A stretch of DNA of 64,000 bases from Palaemon carinicauda (lineage: Eukaryota; Arthropoda; Malacostraca; Decapoda; Palaemonidae), in the NCBI RefSeq assembly GCF_036898095.1, contig NC_090728.1, positions 87,046,739 to 87,110,738 of the forward strand, written 5' to 3'. Made by a program: the position numbers and the translations under genes. Below are positions 1-11,121 of this stretch, one piece after another (the first letter of the stretch is position 1; each line of letters opens with the position of its first letter). Below the pieces are notes generated by a model that had not been told where the DNA came from, searched no databases, and saw only the letters and a list, made by a program, of their open reading frames with translations.

Positions 1-3000
1 GGTACAAGTCCTACATCATTGGGTAAAGGATTGACTCAGTTGGAAGGATTAAGTTCATGGAAGAGATAAGGATAATAAAAATTTATTTTTTTTAGGAGTT
101 AATATCCTTTGATGTATGTGGTTCAAGTCCTTCATCATCGGGTAAAGGCTTGAATCAGTTGGAAGGACTAAGTTCATGGAAAAGAAAAAGGTTAGAAAAA
201 TATTTTTTTTTTTAGGAGGAAATATCGTTTGATGTAGGTGGTACAAGTCCTACATCATGGGTTGAAGGATTGACTCAGTTGGAAGGATTAAGTTCATGGG
301 ATAAGAAAGGATACAAAAAATGTATTTTTTTCTAGGAGGAAATATCCTTTGATGTAGGTGGTACAAGTCCTACATCATGGGGTAAAGGATTGACTCAGTT
401 GGAAGGATTAAGTTCATGGAAGAGATAAGGATAATAAAAATTTATTTTTTTTAGGAGTTAATATCCTTCGATGTATGTGGTTCAAGTCCTTCATCATCGG
501 GTAAAGGCTTGAATCAGTTGGAAGGACTAAGTTCATGGAAAAGAAAAAGGTTAGAAAAATATTTTTTTTTTTAGGAGGAAATATCGTTTGATGTAGGTGG
601 TACAAGTCCTACATCATGGGTTGAAGGATTGACTCAGTTGGAAGGATTAAGTTCATGGGATAAGAAAGGATACAAAAAATGTATTTTTTTCTAGGAGGAA
701 ATATCCTTTGATGTAGGTGGTACAAGTCCTACATCATGGGGTAAAGGATTGACTCAGTTGGAAGGATTAAGATCACGGGATAAGAAAGGATAAGAATTTT
801 TTTTTTTTTAGGAGGAAATATCCTTCGATGTAGGTGGTACAAGTCCTACATCATCGGGTAAAGGATTGACTCAGTTGGAAGGATTAAGTTCACGGGATAA
901 GAAAGGATAAGAATAATGTAATTTTTTCAGGAGGAAATATCCTTTGATGTAGGTGGTACAAGTCCTACATCATCGGGTAAAGGATTGACTCATTTGGAAT
1001 GGTTAAGTTCATGGAAAAGGAAAGGATAAGAAAAATTTATGTCTTTACTAGGAAATATCCTTTGATGTAGGTGTAACAAGTCCTACATCATGGGGTAAAG
1101 GATTCGCTCAGTTCGAAGGATTAAGATCACGGGATAAGAAAGGATAAGAAAAATGTATTTTTTATAGGAGGAAATATCCTTTGATGTAGGTGGTACAAGT
1201 CCTACATCATGGGGTAAAGGATTGACTCAGTTGGAAAGATTAAGTTCACGGGATAAGAAAGGATAAGAAAAATGTATTTTTTTTAGGAGGAAATATCCTT
1301 TGATGTAGGTGGTACAAGTCCTACATCATGGGGTAAAGGATTGACTCAGTTGAAAGGATTAAGTTCACGGGATAAGAAAGGATAAGAAAAATGTTTGTTT
1401 TTTAGAAGGAAATATCCTTTGATGTAGGTGGTACAAGTCCTACATCATGGGGGTAATGGATTGACTCAGTTGAAAGGATTAAGTTCACAGAATAAGAAAG
1501 GATAAGAAAAAATTATTTTTTTAGGAGGAAATATCCTTTGATGAAGGTGGTACAAGTCCTACATCATGAGGTAAAGGATTGACTCAGTTCAAAGGATTAA
1601 GTTCATGGAAAAGGAAAGGATAAGAAAATTTTTTTTTTTTTTCAGAAGGAAATATCCTTTGATGTAGGTGGTACAAGTCCTATATCATGGGGTAAAGGAT
1701 TGACCCAGTTAAAAGGATTAAGTTCATGGGATAAGAAAGGATAAGAAATTTTTTTTTTTTCACGAGGAAATATCCTTTAAAGTAGGTGGTACAAGTCCTA
1801 CATCATGGGGTAAAGGATTGACTCACTTCGAAGGATTAAGTTCATGGAAAAGGAAAGGATGAGAAAAATTTATTTTCTTTATGAGGAAATATCCTTTGAT
1901 GTAGGTGGTACAAGTCCTTAATCATGGGGTAAAGGATTGTGTCAGTTCGAAGGATTACGTTCATGGAAAAGGAAAGGATAAAAAAAATGTAATTTTTTTT
2001 TTTTTATGAGGAAATATCCTTTGATGTAGGTGTTACAAGTCCTACATCATGAGGTAAAAGATATATTCAGTTCGAAGGATTAAGTTCACGGGATAAGAAA
2101 GGATGAGAAAAAATTATTTTTTTTAGGAGGAAATATCCTTTAATGTAGGTGGTACAAGTCCTACATCATGGGGTAAAGGATTGACTCAGTTCGAAGGATT
2201 AAGTTCATGGAAAAGGAAAGGATAAGAAAAATTTATTTTTTTAGGAGGAAATACCATTCGATGTAGGTGGTACAAGTCCTACATCATGGGGTGAAGGATT
2301 GACTCAGTTGGAAGGATTAAGTTCACGGAATAAGAAAGGATAAAAAAAAAAATATTTTTTTTAGAAGGAAAAATCCTTTGATGTAAGTGGTACAAGTCCT
2401 ACATCATGGGGTAGAGGATTGACTCAGTTGGAAGGATTAAGTTCACGGGATAAGAAAGGATAAGAGAAATGTATTTTTTTCAGGAGGAAATATCCTTTGA
2501 TGTAGTTGGTACAAGTCCTACATCATGGGATAAAGGATTGAGTCAGTTCGAAGGATTAAGTTCACGGGATAAAAAAAGGATAAGAAAAATATATATTTTT
2601 TAAGAGGAAATATACTTTTATGTAGGTGGTACAAGTCCTACATCATGGGGTGAAGGATTGACTCAGTTGAAAGGATTAAGTTCACGGGATAAGAAAAGAT
2701 AAGAAAAATGTTTTTTTTAGGAGGAAATATCCTTTGATGTAGGTGGTACAAGTCCTACATCATGGGGGTATAGGATTTAGTCAGTTGAAAGGATTAAGTT
2801 CACGGGATAAGAAAGGATAAGAAAAATTTATTTTTTTTAGAAGGAAATATCCTTTGATGTAGGTGGTACAAGTCCTACATCATGGGGTGAAGGATTGACT
2901 CAGTTGAAAGGATTAAGTTCACGGGATAAGAAAAGATAAGAAAAATGTTTTTTTTAGGAGGAAATATCCTTTGATGTAGGTGGTACAAGTCCTACATCAT

Positions 3001-5820
3001 GGGGGTATAGGATTTAGTCAGTTGAAAGGATTAAGTTCACGGGATAAGAAAGGATAAGAAAAATTTATTTTTTTTAGAAGGAAATATCCTTTGATGTAGG
3101 TGGTACAAGTCCTACACAATGGGGTGAAGGATTGACTCAGTTGAAAGGATTAAGTTCACGGGATAAGAAAAGATAAGAAAAATGTTTTTTTTAGGAGGAA
3201 ATATCCTTTGATGTAGGTGGTACAAGTCCTACATCATGGGGGTATAGGATTTAGTCAGTTGAAAGGATTAAGTTCACGGGATAAGAAAGGATAAGAAAAA
3301 TTTATTTTTTTTAGAAGGAAATATCCTTTGATGTAGGTGGTACAAGTCCTACATCATGGGGTAAAGGATTGACTCAGTTGAAAGGATTAAGTTCACGGGA
3401 TAAGAAAGGATGAGAAAATTTATTTTTTTTAGGGGTAAATATACTTTGATGTAGGTGGTACAAGTCCTACATCATGGGGGTAAAGGATTGAGTCAGTTGA
3501 AAGGATTAAGTTCACGGGATAAGAAATGATAAGAAAAATGTATTTTTTTTTAGAAGGAAATATCCTTTGATGTTGGTGGTACAAGTCCTACATCATGGGG
3601 AAAAGGATTGACTCAGTTAGAAGGATTAAGTTCATGGAAAAGGAAAGGATAAGAAATTTTTTTTTTTTTTTTTAGGAGGAAATATCCTTTGAGGCAGGTG
3701 GTAAAAGTCCTACATCATGGGGTAAAGGATTGACTCAGCTGAAAGGATTGAGTTCATGGAAAAGGAAAGGATGAAAAAATGTATTTTTTTTTTAGGAGGA
3801 AATATCCTTTGATGTAGGTTGTACAATTCCTACATCATGGGGTAAAGGATTGACTCATTTGAAAGGATTAAGTTCATCGGATAAGAAAGGATAAGAAAAA
3901 AATATTTTTTTTAGGATGAAATATCCTTTGATGTAGGTGGTATAAGTCCTACATCATGGGGTAAAGGATTGACTCAGTTGGAAGTATTAAGTTCACGGGA
4001 TAAGAGAGGATAAGAAAAATGTATTTTTTTTTTAGGAGGAAATATCCTTTGATGTAGGTGGTACAAGTCCTACATCATGGGGTAAAGGATTGACTCAGTT
4101 GAAATTATTAAGTTCACGGGATAAGAAAGAATAAGAAAAATTTATTTTTTTAGGAGGAAATATCCTTTAATGTAGGTGGTACAAGTCCTACATCGTGGGG
4201 TAAAGGATTGACTCAGTTGGAAGGATTAAGTTCACGGGATAAGAAAGGATAAGAAAAATTTATTTTTTTAGGAGGAAATATCCTTTGATGTAGGTGGTAC
4301 AAATCCTACATAATGGGGTAAAGGATTGACTCAGTTGTTAGGATTAAGTTCATGGAAAAAGAAAGGATAAGACATTTTTTTTTTTTTTAGGAGGAAATGT
4401 CCTTTGATGTAGGTGGTACAAGTCCTATATTATTGGGTAAAGGACTGACTCAGTGGGAAGGATTAAGTTCACGGAATAAGAAAGGATAAGAAAAATGTAT
4501 TTTTTTTAGGAGGAAATATTCTTTGATGTAGGTGGTACAAGTCCTACATCATGGGGTAAAGGATTGACTCAGTTGGAAGGATTAAGTTCACGGGATAAGA
4601 AAGGATAAGAAAAATGTATTTTCTTTAGGAGGAAATACCTTTTGATGTAGGTGGTACAAGTCCTACATTATTGGGTAAAGGATTGACTCAGTTGGAAGGA
4701 TTAAGTTCATGGGATAAGAAAGGATAAGAAAAATTTATTTCCTTTAGGAGGAAATATCTTTTGATGTAGGTGGTACAAGTGCTACATCATTGGGTAAAGG
4801 ATTGACTCAGTTGGAAGGATTAAGTTCACGGGATAAGAAAGGATAAGAAAAATGTATTTTTTTTTAGGAGGAAATATTCTTTGATGTAGGTGGTACAAGT
4901 CCTACATCATTGGGTAAAGGATTGACTCAGTTGAAAGGATTAAGTTCATGGGATAAGAAAGGATAAGAAAAATATATTTCCTTTAGGAGGAAATATCCTT
5001 TGATGTAGGTTGTTCAAGTCCTACATCATTGGGTAAAGGATTGACTCAGTTGCATGAATTAAGTTCACGGGATAAGAAAGGATAAAAAAAATTTATTTTC
5101 TTTAGGAGGAAATATTCTTTGATGTAGGTGGTACAAGTCCTACATTATAGGGTAAAGGATTGACTCAGTTCGAAGGATTAAGTTCACGGGATAAGAAAGG
5201 ATAAGAAAAATGTATTTCCTTTAGGAGGAAATATCCTTTGATGTAGGTTGTACAAGTCCTACATCATTGGGTAAAGGATTGACTCAGTTGCATGAATTAA
5301 GTTCACGGGATAAGAAAGGATAAGAAAAATTTATTTTCTTTAGGAGGAAATATTCTTTGATGTAGGTGGTACAAGTCCTACATCATCGGGTAAAGGATTG
5401 ACTCAGTTGGAAGGATTAAGTTCACGGGATAAGAAAGGATAAGAAAAATGTATTTTTTTTAGGAGGAAATATTCTTTGATGTAGGTGGTACAAGTCTTAT
5501 AAGATGGGGTAAAGGATTGACTTAGTTGGAAGGATTAAGTTCACCGGATAAGAAAGGATAAGAAAAATGTATTTTTCTTAGGAGGAAATATCCTTTGATG
5601 TAGGTGGTACAAGTCCTACATCATGGGGTAAAGGATTGACTCAGTTGGAAGGATTAAGTCCATGGAAAAAGAAAGGATAAGAAAAATTTATTTTTTATAG
5701 GAGACAATATCCTTTGATGCAGGTGGTACAAGTCCTACATCATGGGGTAAAGGATTGACTCAGTTGGAAGGATTAAGTTCACGGGATAAGAAAAGATAAG
5801 AAAAATTTATTTTTTTTAGG
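1..5820. repeat. Satellite 1, ~119 bp tandem unit with palindromic stem
   Basis: About 49 head-to-tail units run from the window edge to 5820, so the array begins outside the window. Each unit holds the near-constant core GATGTAGG-TGGTACAAGT-CCTACATC, whose 8 bp arms are perfect inverted repeats around a 10 nt loop. The core is followed by a GGGTAAAGGATTGACTCAG block, a purine-rich stretch and a T tract of 6-14 bases. Units differ mostly by point changes and T-tract length. Higher-order copies exist: the first ~359 bp (three units) repeats almost exactly from 360 to 718, and an alternating two-unit variant (GGGGGTATAGG type) recurs at about 2650-3350. The array stops abruptly at 5820 inside a dispersed repeat (Rep-X). 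No coding function is supported. Confidence 0.95.
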
Positions 5821-6339
5821 AATAAAACACTCTTCAAAATAATAGATATATCCTATATAAATTACCACACTTTTAAAAGAATTTACAAAAAAAAAAAAAA
5901 AAATCACTCGAAATATTAAGTCTGAACAAAACTTAGATTAAGACAAAAGTGTTACGATCTGAAAATTATACATAGTAGTCACTTGACTTGAAATATTAAA
6001 TCTAACTAAACCTTAGACTAAGACGAAAGAAATACTTATGAACATTATACAATCTCTTGTTTCACTTGAAATTAAATCTGAATGCAATATTTAAGTTTGA
6101 TAATTAATGAAAACAGATAACCAGATCAAAATACAAGTACCTTTCACCTTATTACAGGGCCATTTACAAAAAATCTAAGAGAATTTTTATAAATACTCAC
6201 TATGTTTACAAAAACCTGTCACACCAAAACTCTGATATTTCACTAAATAGGCCTACTTTCAAAACAATACTCTGAGCTGCGTATGAGAGAGAGAGGGAGA
6301 GATGGCTATGATTTAAGGCTGGAATTCTTTATGTGATCT
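5821..6339 (-). repeat. Rep-X copy A, first segment
   Basis: This AT-rich stretch is homologous to 40170-40690 (copy B), 41730-42270 (copy C) and, inverted, 43400-43960 (copy D). It contains about three diverged internal repeats of ~75 bp built on ACTTGAAATATTAAATCTGAA followed by a CTTAGACTAAGAC block. Its outer end is cut by satellite 1 at 5820, since the other copies continue further outward. Its inner end is the target site of the MULE element. Strand is given relative to copy D, where a TATA-like box and AATAAA read forward. Function is unknown. Confidence 0.75.
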
Positions 6340-6535
6340 ATGCAACCCCGTGTGCCGACGATTCCGCGCAGGACAGTTCAGCGCCGACAGTTCAGCGCTG
6401 CCAATTCAGCGAATGACAATTCAGCTTAGAATCAATTCAGCGCATGACAATTTAGCACAACGATAAATCAGCACAAGGACAATTCAGTGCAAAAATGCAC
6501 ACACATTCACCCTTATCTTATTATTAGCATATAAA

Positions 6536-6546
6536 GATTATTATTA

Positions 6547-6588
<42 letters not shown>
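6536..6588. repeat. (ATT)n microsatellite
   Basis: A run of ATT triplets inside the MULE element, between the left TIR and the transposase remnant. Confidence 0.95.
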
Positions 6589-6732
6589 TGTTGTAATTCA
6601 TGGTTGTCAACAATAACAACCACTGAATAAATAAAGAAAGTTATAGTAAAAGCTTAGGACGGTATATATTCCCTTTTCTGGAATACAGTTGTTTATAAAC
6701 ATTTGCTTAGTTAAAACTGAAAAACCAGCCTT

Positions 6733-7547
6733 ATGGAGCGGATTTTATCGGAGAAAGGACGCGAGCATATTCTATTAAATGGATTTTTCTATCGTTTGGA
6801 TAGAAAAATTCGGAATGGAAAAGAGTCTTGGCGTTGTACACAAGACAGATGCAAAGGTCGAATCCATGTCAACGGAAACTTGTGGGAAGATGTAAAGGCC
6901 TCAGCCAGCAATATCAGCAATGAAGAAGATGGTTTCTGACCTACGTGAATGAGCCAGTGCATCTAATGATGTCCCAAGAAGAATAATTCAAGAAACTCAA
7001 GTCTCTTTGCCAGATGAAGCTACGGTTTTACTCCTTAGGTATACTTCATTACAACGGACTGTTCAGCTCCGACGAAAAAGAGATGGTGAGCCAATTCCAG
7101 CACCTAATGATGTCAGTGATATTGTATTACCTGAACATTTGCGTGTAACACACAGTGGAAAACCTTTTTTTATTTTACGATTCTGGAGTTGAAGATACCA
7201 ATAGAATGTTTATCTTTTCGACTAGAAAAAAATTTGAACTCCTCAAAGAATACAAAAACTGGCTTGCAGATGGTACATTTAAGGTAGCTCCGCACCTTTT
7301 CCACCAACTTTGTGTCATTCATATGCTTTGTGAAGGATGTGTTTTTCCAGTGATATATATACTATTGCAAAATAAGACAGAGGATTCATATGAAAAGGCA
7401 TTAAGAACTATTTTGAATCTATACCCGGATCTGACGCCAGCCACTATGCTATGTGATTTTGAAAAGGCTTTCCAAAATGCATTTTCAAGAGTTTTTGTAG
7501 GAACGCAAATAAGCGGTTGTTTTTTCCACCTTGCTCAGTGTATATGA
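6733..7547 (+). pseudogene. MULE transposase remnant with N-terminal FLYWCH zinc finger
   Basis: Three ORFs in three frames form one decayed gene. The first (6733-6939, 68 aa, ATG start) reads as a FLYWCH domain, with the signature residues GFFYRLDRK, SWRCTQDRCKGRIHV and spaced cysteines. The second (about 7007-7192) is the linker, with LPEHLRVTHSGKPF. The third (7155-7547) carries the MULE transposase core: ADGTFKVAP with the first catalytic Asp, MLCDFEKA with the second Asp, and the GCFFHLAQ block. A frame change lies in the T-run near 7165-7175, another lies between 6939 and 7007, and a TGA closes the frame at 7545-7547. The region with the third catalytic acidic residue is absent before the right TIR begins. 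Inference: no active protein is made, and any movement would need transposase from another copy. Confidence 0.88.
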
Positions 7548-7823
7548 AGAAAAATACAGGCATTGAATCTTACCCAGATTTATGTAAGTGACGAACATAT
7601 TTGTCGACACTGTTACTGTGCTGAATTGTTCTTATGCTGAATTGTCATTCACTGAACCGTGTGTGCCTTTTGGCGCCGAATTGTCCTTGTGCTGATTTGT
7701 CCTAGTGTTGAATTGTCATGCGCTGAATTGATTCTAAGCTGAATTGTCATTCGCTGAATTGGCAGCGCTGAATTGTCTGCGCTGAATTATCCAGTGCGGA
7801 ATTGTCGGTGTACCATGCAACCC

Positions 7824-8049
7824 TGGGGACCCATTTATATGAAACTTAGCTACTTCGAGGAGATTTGGAAGCGTGGGGGGAGTTGGCCTAACAGTGATGC
7901 CAGAGTGTCCAATAAGATAAAAATGTCAAGAGCTGAATCCTGGGTTTTCAGACAACTCTCGGACGCTTACCCTCGCAGTAGGGAGACGAACTAAAAAAAG
8001 ATTATAACATCCTAACACTAGGATTTTCTGGAAAATTCCAAAGCATATG
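7824..8049 (-). repeat. Rep-X copy A, second segment
   Basis: This continues Rep-X after the MULE. GAGATTTGGAAGCGTGGGGG corresponds to the ATCTGGAAGAGTGGGGG stretch in copy B (near 40760) and to the GGTCTGGAAGCTTTGGGG stretch in copy C (near 42330). The segment ends at the left target site (TATG, 8046-8049) of the LTR retrotransposon, after ATTCCAAAGCA. A short ORF here has no recognisable domain and I do not call it. Confidence 0.7.
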
Positions 8050-8518
8050 TGTAATAAATGAAATAATTGTTATTACATGTTTAAAACACATGACGTAATA
8101 TGTCATTTTGGATGAAGATGCTAGCCGTGAGATTTGCTGTAGTCATGTAAAATCATAAACAGGATGCACAATGCAGCCTCGGCAATGTAACATTTTTCTT
8201 AAACGTCAAAACCAATGCATCAGTGTGTGAAAGTTTGTGACGTTACCGGATGCAGGTGTCTTCCGAGATTGTGTTTAAAATGCTACATCAACTAAGCATA
8301 CGATATCTGTGATATCGATAATTTAATCAGTTCATATCTATACTTCACCAGAAATGGTCATCCGACCAAACCAGCTCCCTCCTATGATGGAGATGTTTAA
8401 CTCTGTTGTTTTTAGAGAATAAATACTTTTAAAGCTAATAAGATGTACTTCGTTATCCAGCCTTAACATCTTAAACAACACATACTCAATGTGTGCTTAT
8501 AAAAGTAGCACACTTATA
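8050..8518 (+). repeat. 5' LTR (469 bp)
   Basis: Matches 16808-17276 with about 8 substitutions and no indels. It begins TGTAATAAATG and ends GCACACTTATA. A polyadenylation hexamer AATAAA lies at 8418-8423, and a TATAAAAG box lies at 8498-8505, oddly close to the LTR end. The boundary is set by loss of similarity plus the TATG duplication outside. Confidence 0.95.
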
Positions 8519-8520
8519 AA

Positions 8521-8532
8521 TGGTGGCAGCGG
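8521..8532 (+). promoter_or_regulatory. Candidate primer binding site
   Basis: TGGTGGCAGCGG begins 2 nt after the 5' LTR, the position and TGG start expected for a tRNA primer site. I cannot name the tRNA from sequence alone. A typical polypurine tract is not evident immediately upstream of the 3' LTR. Confidence 0.5.
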
Positions 8533-9204
8533 TTAAACTCTACGAATCAGAGAAAGATCTTCAAGTAATTATAATAATAAACTCTAAGAATTAGAGGAAG
8601 ATCTTCAAGACATCAAAATAAAGCTGTAAAACCAGAGAAAGATCTTCAAGAACTCATCGTTATCTACATGTATCTACAATTTTGACTAAGTAACATAGTC
8701 CATCGAAATATATAACATTTAATGAATGTTATAAATACGAACTGATGAACTGGATCTTCAATCAACATCCTAGGAAACCCAAGGACTGACGTTCAGCGTT
8801 TACAAAACATATCCAGGAAGCACTACATTCAACAGAAACTCGAACGATACATCGCTAACAAAACATCAAGAGAGAGAGAGAGGATGTGTCAACATCACAC
8901 AGAACCATATATAAGCTAAGTACAAATTTTTGAATTCATTCCAGTTTGGGCAGTGAAGTGTAGTTATCACGAGTCGTTAGTCGATTATTACTGGGGTGAG
9001 TGATTTGCTATTCTTTTATTTTCCTTTCATTAAAGGAAACTGTGTTCAACTCCGAATTCTCATCTAGAATTTTTTCTCTCTTTGTGCTAATTCCTTTTTC
9101 TTTCAGAAATTTACAGGAAATATCTTTGTGTTCGGTTTTCTTTCAGAAATTCTCGGGAAATGTCTTGGGATTAGTAACATTGTTCGGGGAATTTTATTAT
9201 ACAT
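8533..9204 (+). other. Retrotransposon leader
   Basis: Untranslated leader between the PBS and gag. It holds about three diverged repeats containing AGAGAAAGATCTTCAAG (8550-8660) and a strong splice donor, CTGGG|GTGAGT, with the intron starting at 8996. AG sites after pyrimidine runs near 9117 precede gag. A small ORF at 9000-9239 overlaps the gag start in another frame and has no recognisable domain. Confidence 0.7.
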
Positions 9205-11121
9205 ATGCGTTTACGCAGTGGACGTCTGTATTCATATAGATATTTTGATAGAATTGCAAGGGGTCGAAGAGATAGGAAGAGAAATACAGCAGTCATGACT
9301 CCCCCTGTGAGCCCCACCCCTGGACCTAGTGGCGTAGGCCAGACTAATCCTCCACCAATTGTGACGCTTGTAAATGCCAGGTCAGCAATCCTTCCTTTTC
9401 AGGGTCGAGTCAATGGGTTCTTGCCACAAAATGTGGAGTCATGGATTTCATCCGTCGATGCCCATTTAAATGCCAAACAAATCGTAGACCCTTTTGTACA
9501 ATTACAAGAAGCTAAAAGTTTTATAGATTTTTCTAAGGGGGATGCGAGTGCATATTTAAGAGGTGTTTCATTTCAAGAAGCAGTTACCTGGGATGATTTC
9601 AAAGTTAGGTTACGCGCGGTCTATGGGGGTGAAGAAGCCTTGGATGTAGTATTAACGTTACGAAATACAATTAATCAAGCCACTATGAATCGGCTTAATG
9701 TTATTGAGAGAGCAGCTCTCATAGCTGATAGGCTTAATGAATATCAGGACATTTTAGGTAATTCCACTTGGGTTACTAGGGATAACATCTCCGTGAAAGA
9801 TTTTTTACGATTAATATATCTAACTTGCATGACACTTATGTTGCCTGAAGCTTTAGTGTGGTGTTTTGATAAAAAGTTAACGCCTGCAAGTACGGAATTG
9901 GATGTATATAAACAGATAAAAAAACACATGTCCAAGTGTCCAGATCTCGATCCCGTGTTAACTCAAGTTTTTGCAAAGAATGAAACAAAGCCACAAACAG
10001 TGAACATAGTTAGTAGTCAAGTAGCGGGAATGACGTGTTATAATTGCAAACGTCAAGGTCACTTAAGCGCAGACTGCAGAACGAAATTCTGCTCGATTCA
10101 TAACAGTTCAACTCATTCATACGATCAATGTTACTTGCGTAAGACACAACAGAATCCCAGAAATACACAGTCAATTCCACAGTCAGTTCCATATGGAAAT
10201 AAAAAGAAAAATCCTCATTTTAACAATAAGAAGAAACAACCAAATGTCAATGTAGTTCAGAGTCCAAAGCAAACAAACACTTCTTCGAATATCGCTGAGC
10301 CTGGGTCGTCAAACCAGACCTCGCAAGGTCAGACTAATTTTCAGAATGTGCAAAGCAAATACCACATGGTTAACTCCAGAGGGGAAGAGAGTGATGTTGG
10401 GTCAAGGTCATTCATGTCAACATCAATAGTATTGAATAATCAATTTAATGTTTTATCAGATAATTGTGAGACAATAGATTTTCCTATGAAACACACGGCC
10501 GAATTAAGTAAAACAGTGCATGCTCCCGTAGATTTGCAAAGAATTCATACAATAATAAGCCAAAATGAGTTACGACCAACCTTATATGCTGTAAATTTAG
10601 AACACAAATCCTTTACGTTATTTTTTGACTCTGGTAGTCCACGTAATATCATGGATTTAAAGACACATCATTTGTTGTTTTCGAACTTTCCGATTGAAAA
10701 ATCCGGAGTTAGACTCTTGGGTATAGGAAATAATGAATTAAATGTCATAGGCATAACTCATGTTCAGTTCAAAGTCGGTAAACGCACGTTTGCCGATACA
10801 TTTGTTGTTGTACAAAACATTGATATGTATCCAGCTGTAATTATAGGATACCCATCTATGGGAAATCAAAACATTATCTTAGCCCCTGCCAAGCACGGCG
10901 TGTATATCAAAGGGAAATTCTATAAGTCTTCTAATACCTTAAAATCAGTTTTGGATAAAAAGGAGACGACAAATGTAACCGTAACGTACGTTAAAGAACC
11001 AACAACTTGTCTCACTAATAAAGAAATAATATTTGCGACCCAGCAGAATTCTCGTTCACCTGTAATATCATCTTGCACGCAATCTATCGAGCTGAACGTA
11101 CCTTCGAATTTAATAGTGTAA
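9205..11121 (+). CDS. Gag-protease polyprotein of LTR retrotransposon
   Basis: Open for 638 residues from ATG at 9205; a second in-frame ATG is at 9295. After a basic, Pro-rich N-terminus, residues ~55-260 look like a capsid-type Gag region (AYLRGVSFQEAVTWDDFKVR and following). A zinc knuckle, CYNCKRQGHLSADC, lies near residue 278 (CX2CX4HX4C), followed by a second Cys/His cluster, CSIHNSSTHSYDQC. A Lys/Asn/Gln-rich linker leads to a retropepsin-like domain with active site FFDSGSPRNIM near residue 475 (DSG form) and AVIIGYPSM as the second hydrophobic-Gly motif. The frame ends at TAA 11119-11121. The sequence after the stop continues the same frame into pol, so the stop may be a nonsense mutation rather than a natural gag end, although stop readthrough is possible. 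Confidence 0.9.
   Translation: MRLRSGRLYSYRYFDRIARGRRDRKRNTAVMTPPVSPTPGPSGVGQTNPPPIVTLVNARSAILPFQGRVNGFLPQNVESWISSVDAHLNAKQIVDPFVQLQEAKSFIDFSKGDASAYLRGVSFQEAVTWDDFKVRLRAVYGGEEALDVVLTLRNTINQATMNRLNVIERAALIADRLNEYQDILGNSTWVTRDNISVKDFLRLIYLTCMTLMLPEALVWCFDKKLTPASTELDVYKQIKKHMSKCPDLDPVLTQVFAKNETKPQTVNIVSSQVAGMTCYNCKRQGHLSADCRTKFCSIHNSSTHSYDQCYLRKTQQNPRNTQSIPQSVPYGNKKKNPHFNNKKKQPNVNVVQSPKQTNTSSNIAEPGSSNQTSQGQTNFQNVQSKYHMVNSRGEESDVGSRSFMSTSIVLNNQFNVLSDNCETIDFPMKHTAELSKTVHAPVDLQRIHTIISQNELRPTLYAVNLEHKSFTLFFDSGSPRNIMDLKTHHLLFSNFPIEKSGVRLLGIGNNELNVIGITHVQFKVGKRTFADTFVVVQNIDMYPAVIIGYPSMGNQNIILAPAKHGVYIKGKFYKSSNTLKSVLDKKETTNVTVTYVKEPTTCLTNKEIIFATQQNSRSPVISSCTQSIELNVPSNLIV

Larger units (their letters stand above)
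6349..7814 (+). mobile_element. MULE-type DNA transposon, deletion derivative, 9 bp TSD
   Basis: The element is bounded by a perfect 9 bp direct duplication, ATGCAACCC, at 6340-6348 and 7815-7823. The ends are long terminal inverted repeats of about 147 bp (6349-6495 and about 7665-7814). Each is built from roughly eight tandem copies of a ~16 bp motif such as CAATTCAGCGCATGA, reading as GCTGAATTG on the right. A 9 bp duplication and long TIRs are typical of Mutator-like elements, and the interior encodes broken FLYWCH and MULE transposase pieces. At 1466 bp the interior is too short for a full transposase, and the C-terminal third is missing. It sits inside Rep-X copy A; copy C keeps the matching unoccupied site near 42269-42285. 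Confidence 0.93.

Noticed and set aside
1..5820. CRISPR-like array at the start of the window
   Set aside because: Units are fully repeated with no unique spacers, the host is eukaryotic, and no cas genes are present. It is a satellite.
7773..7994. 73-codon ORF spanning the right end of the MULE
   Set aside because: It crosses the TIR, the target duplication and Rep-X, so it is created by the insertion junction.
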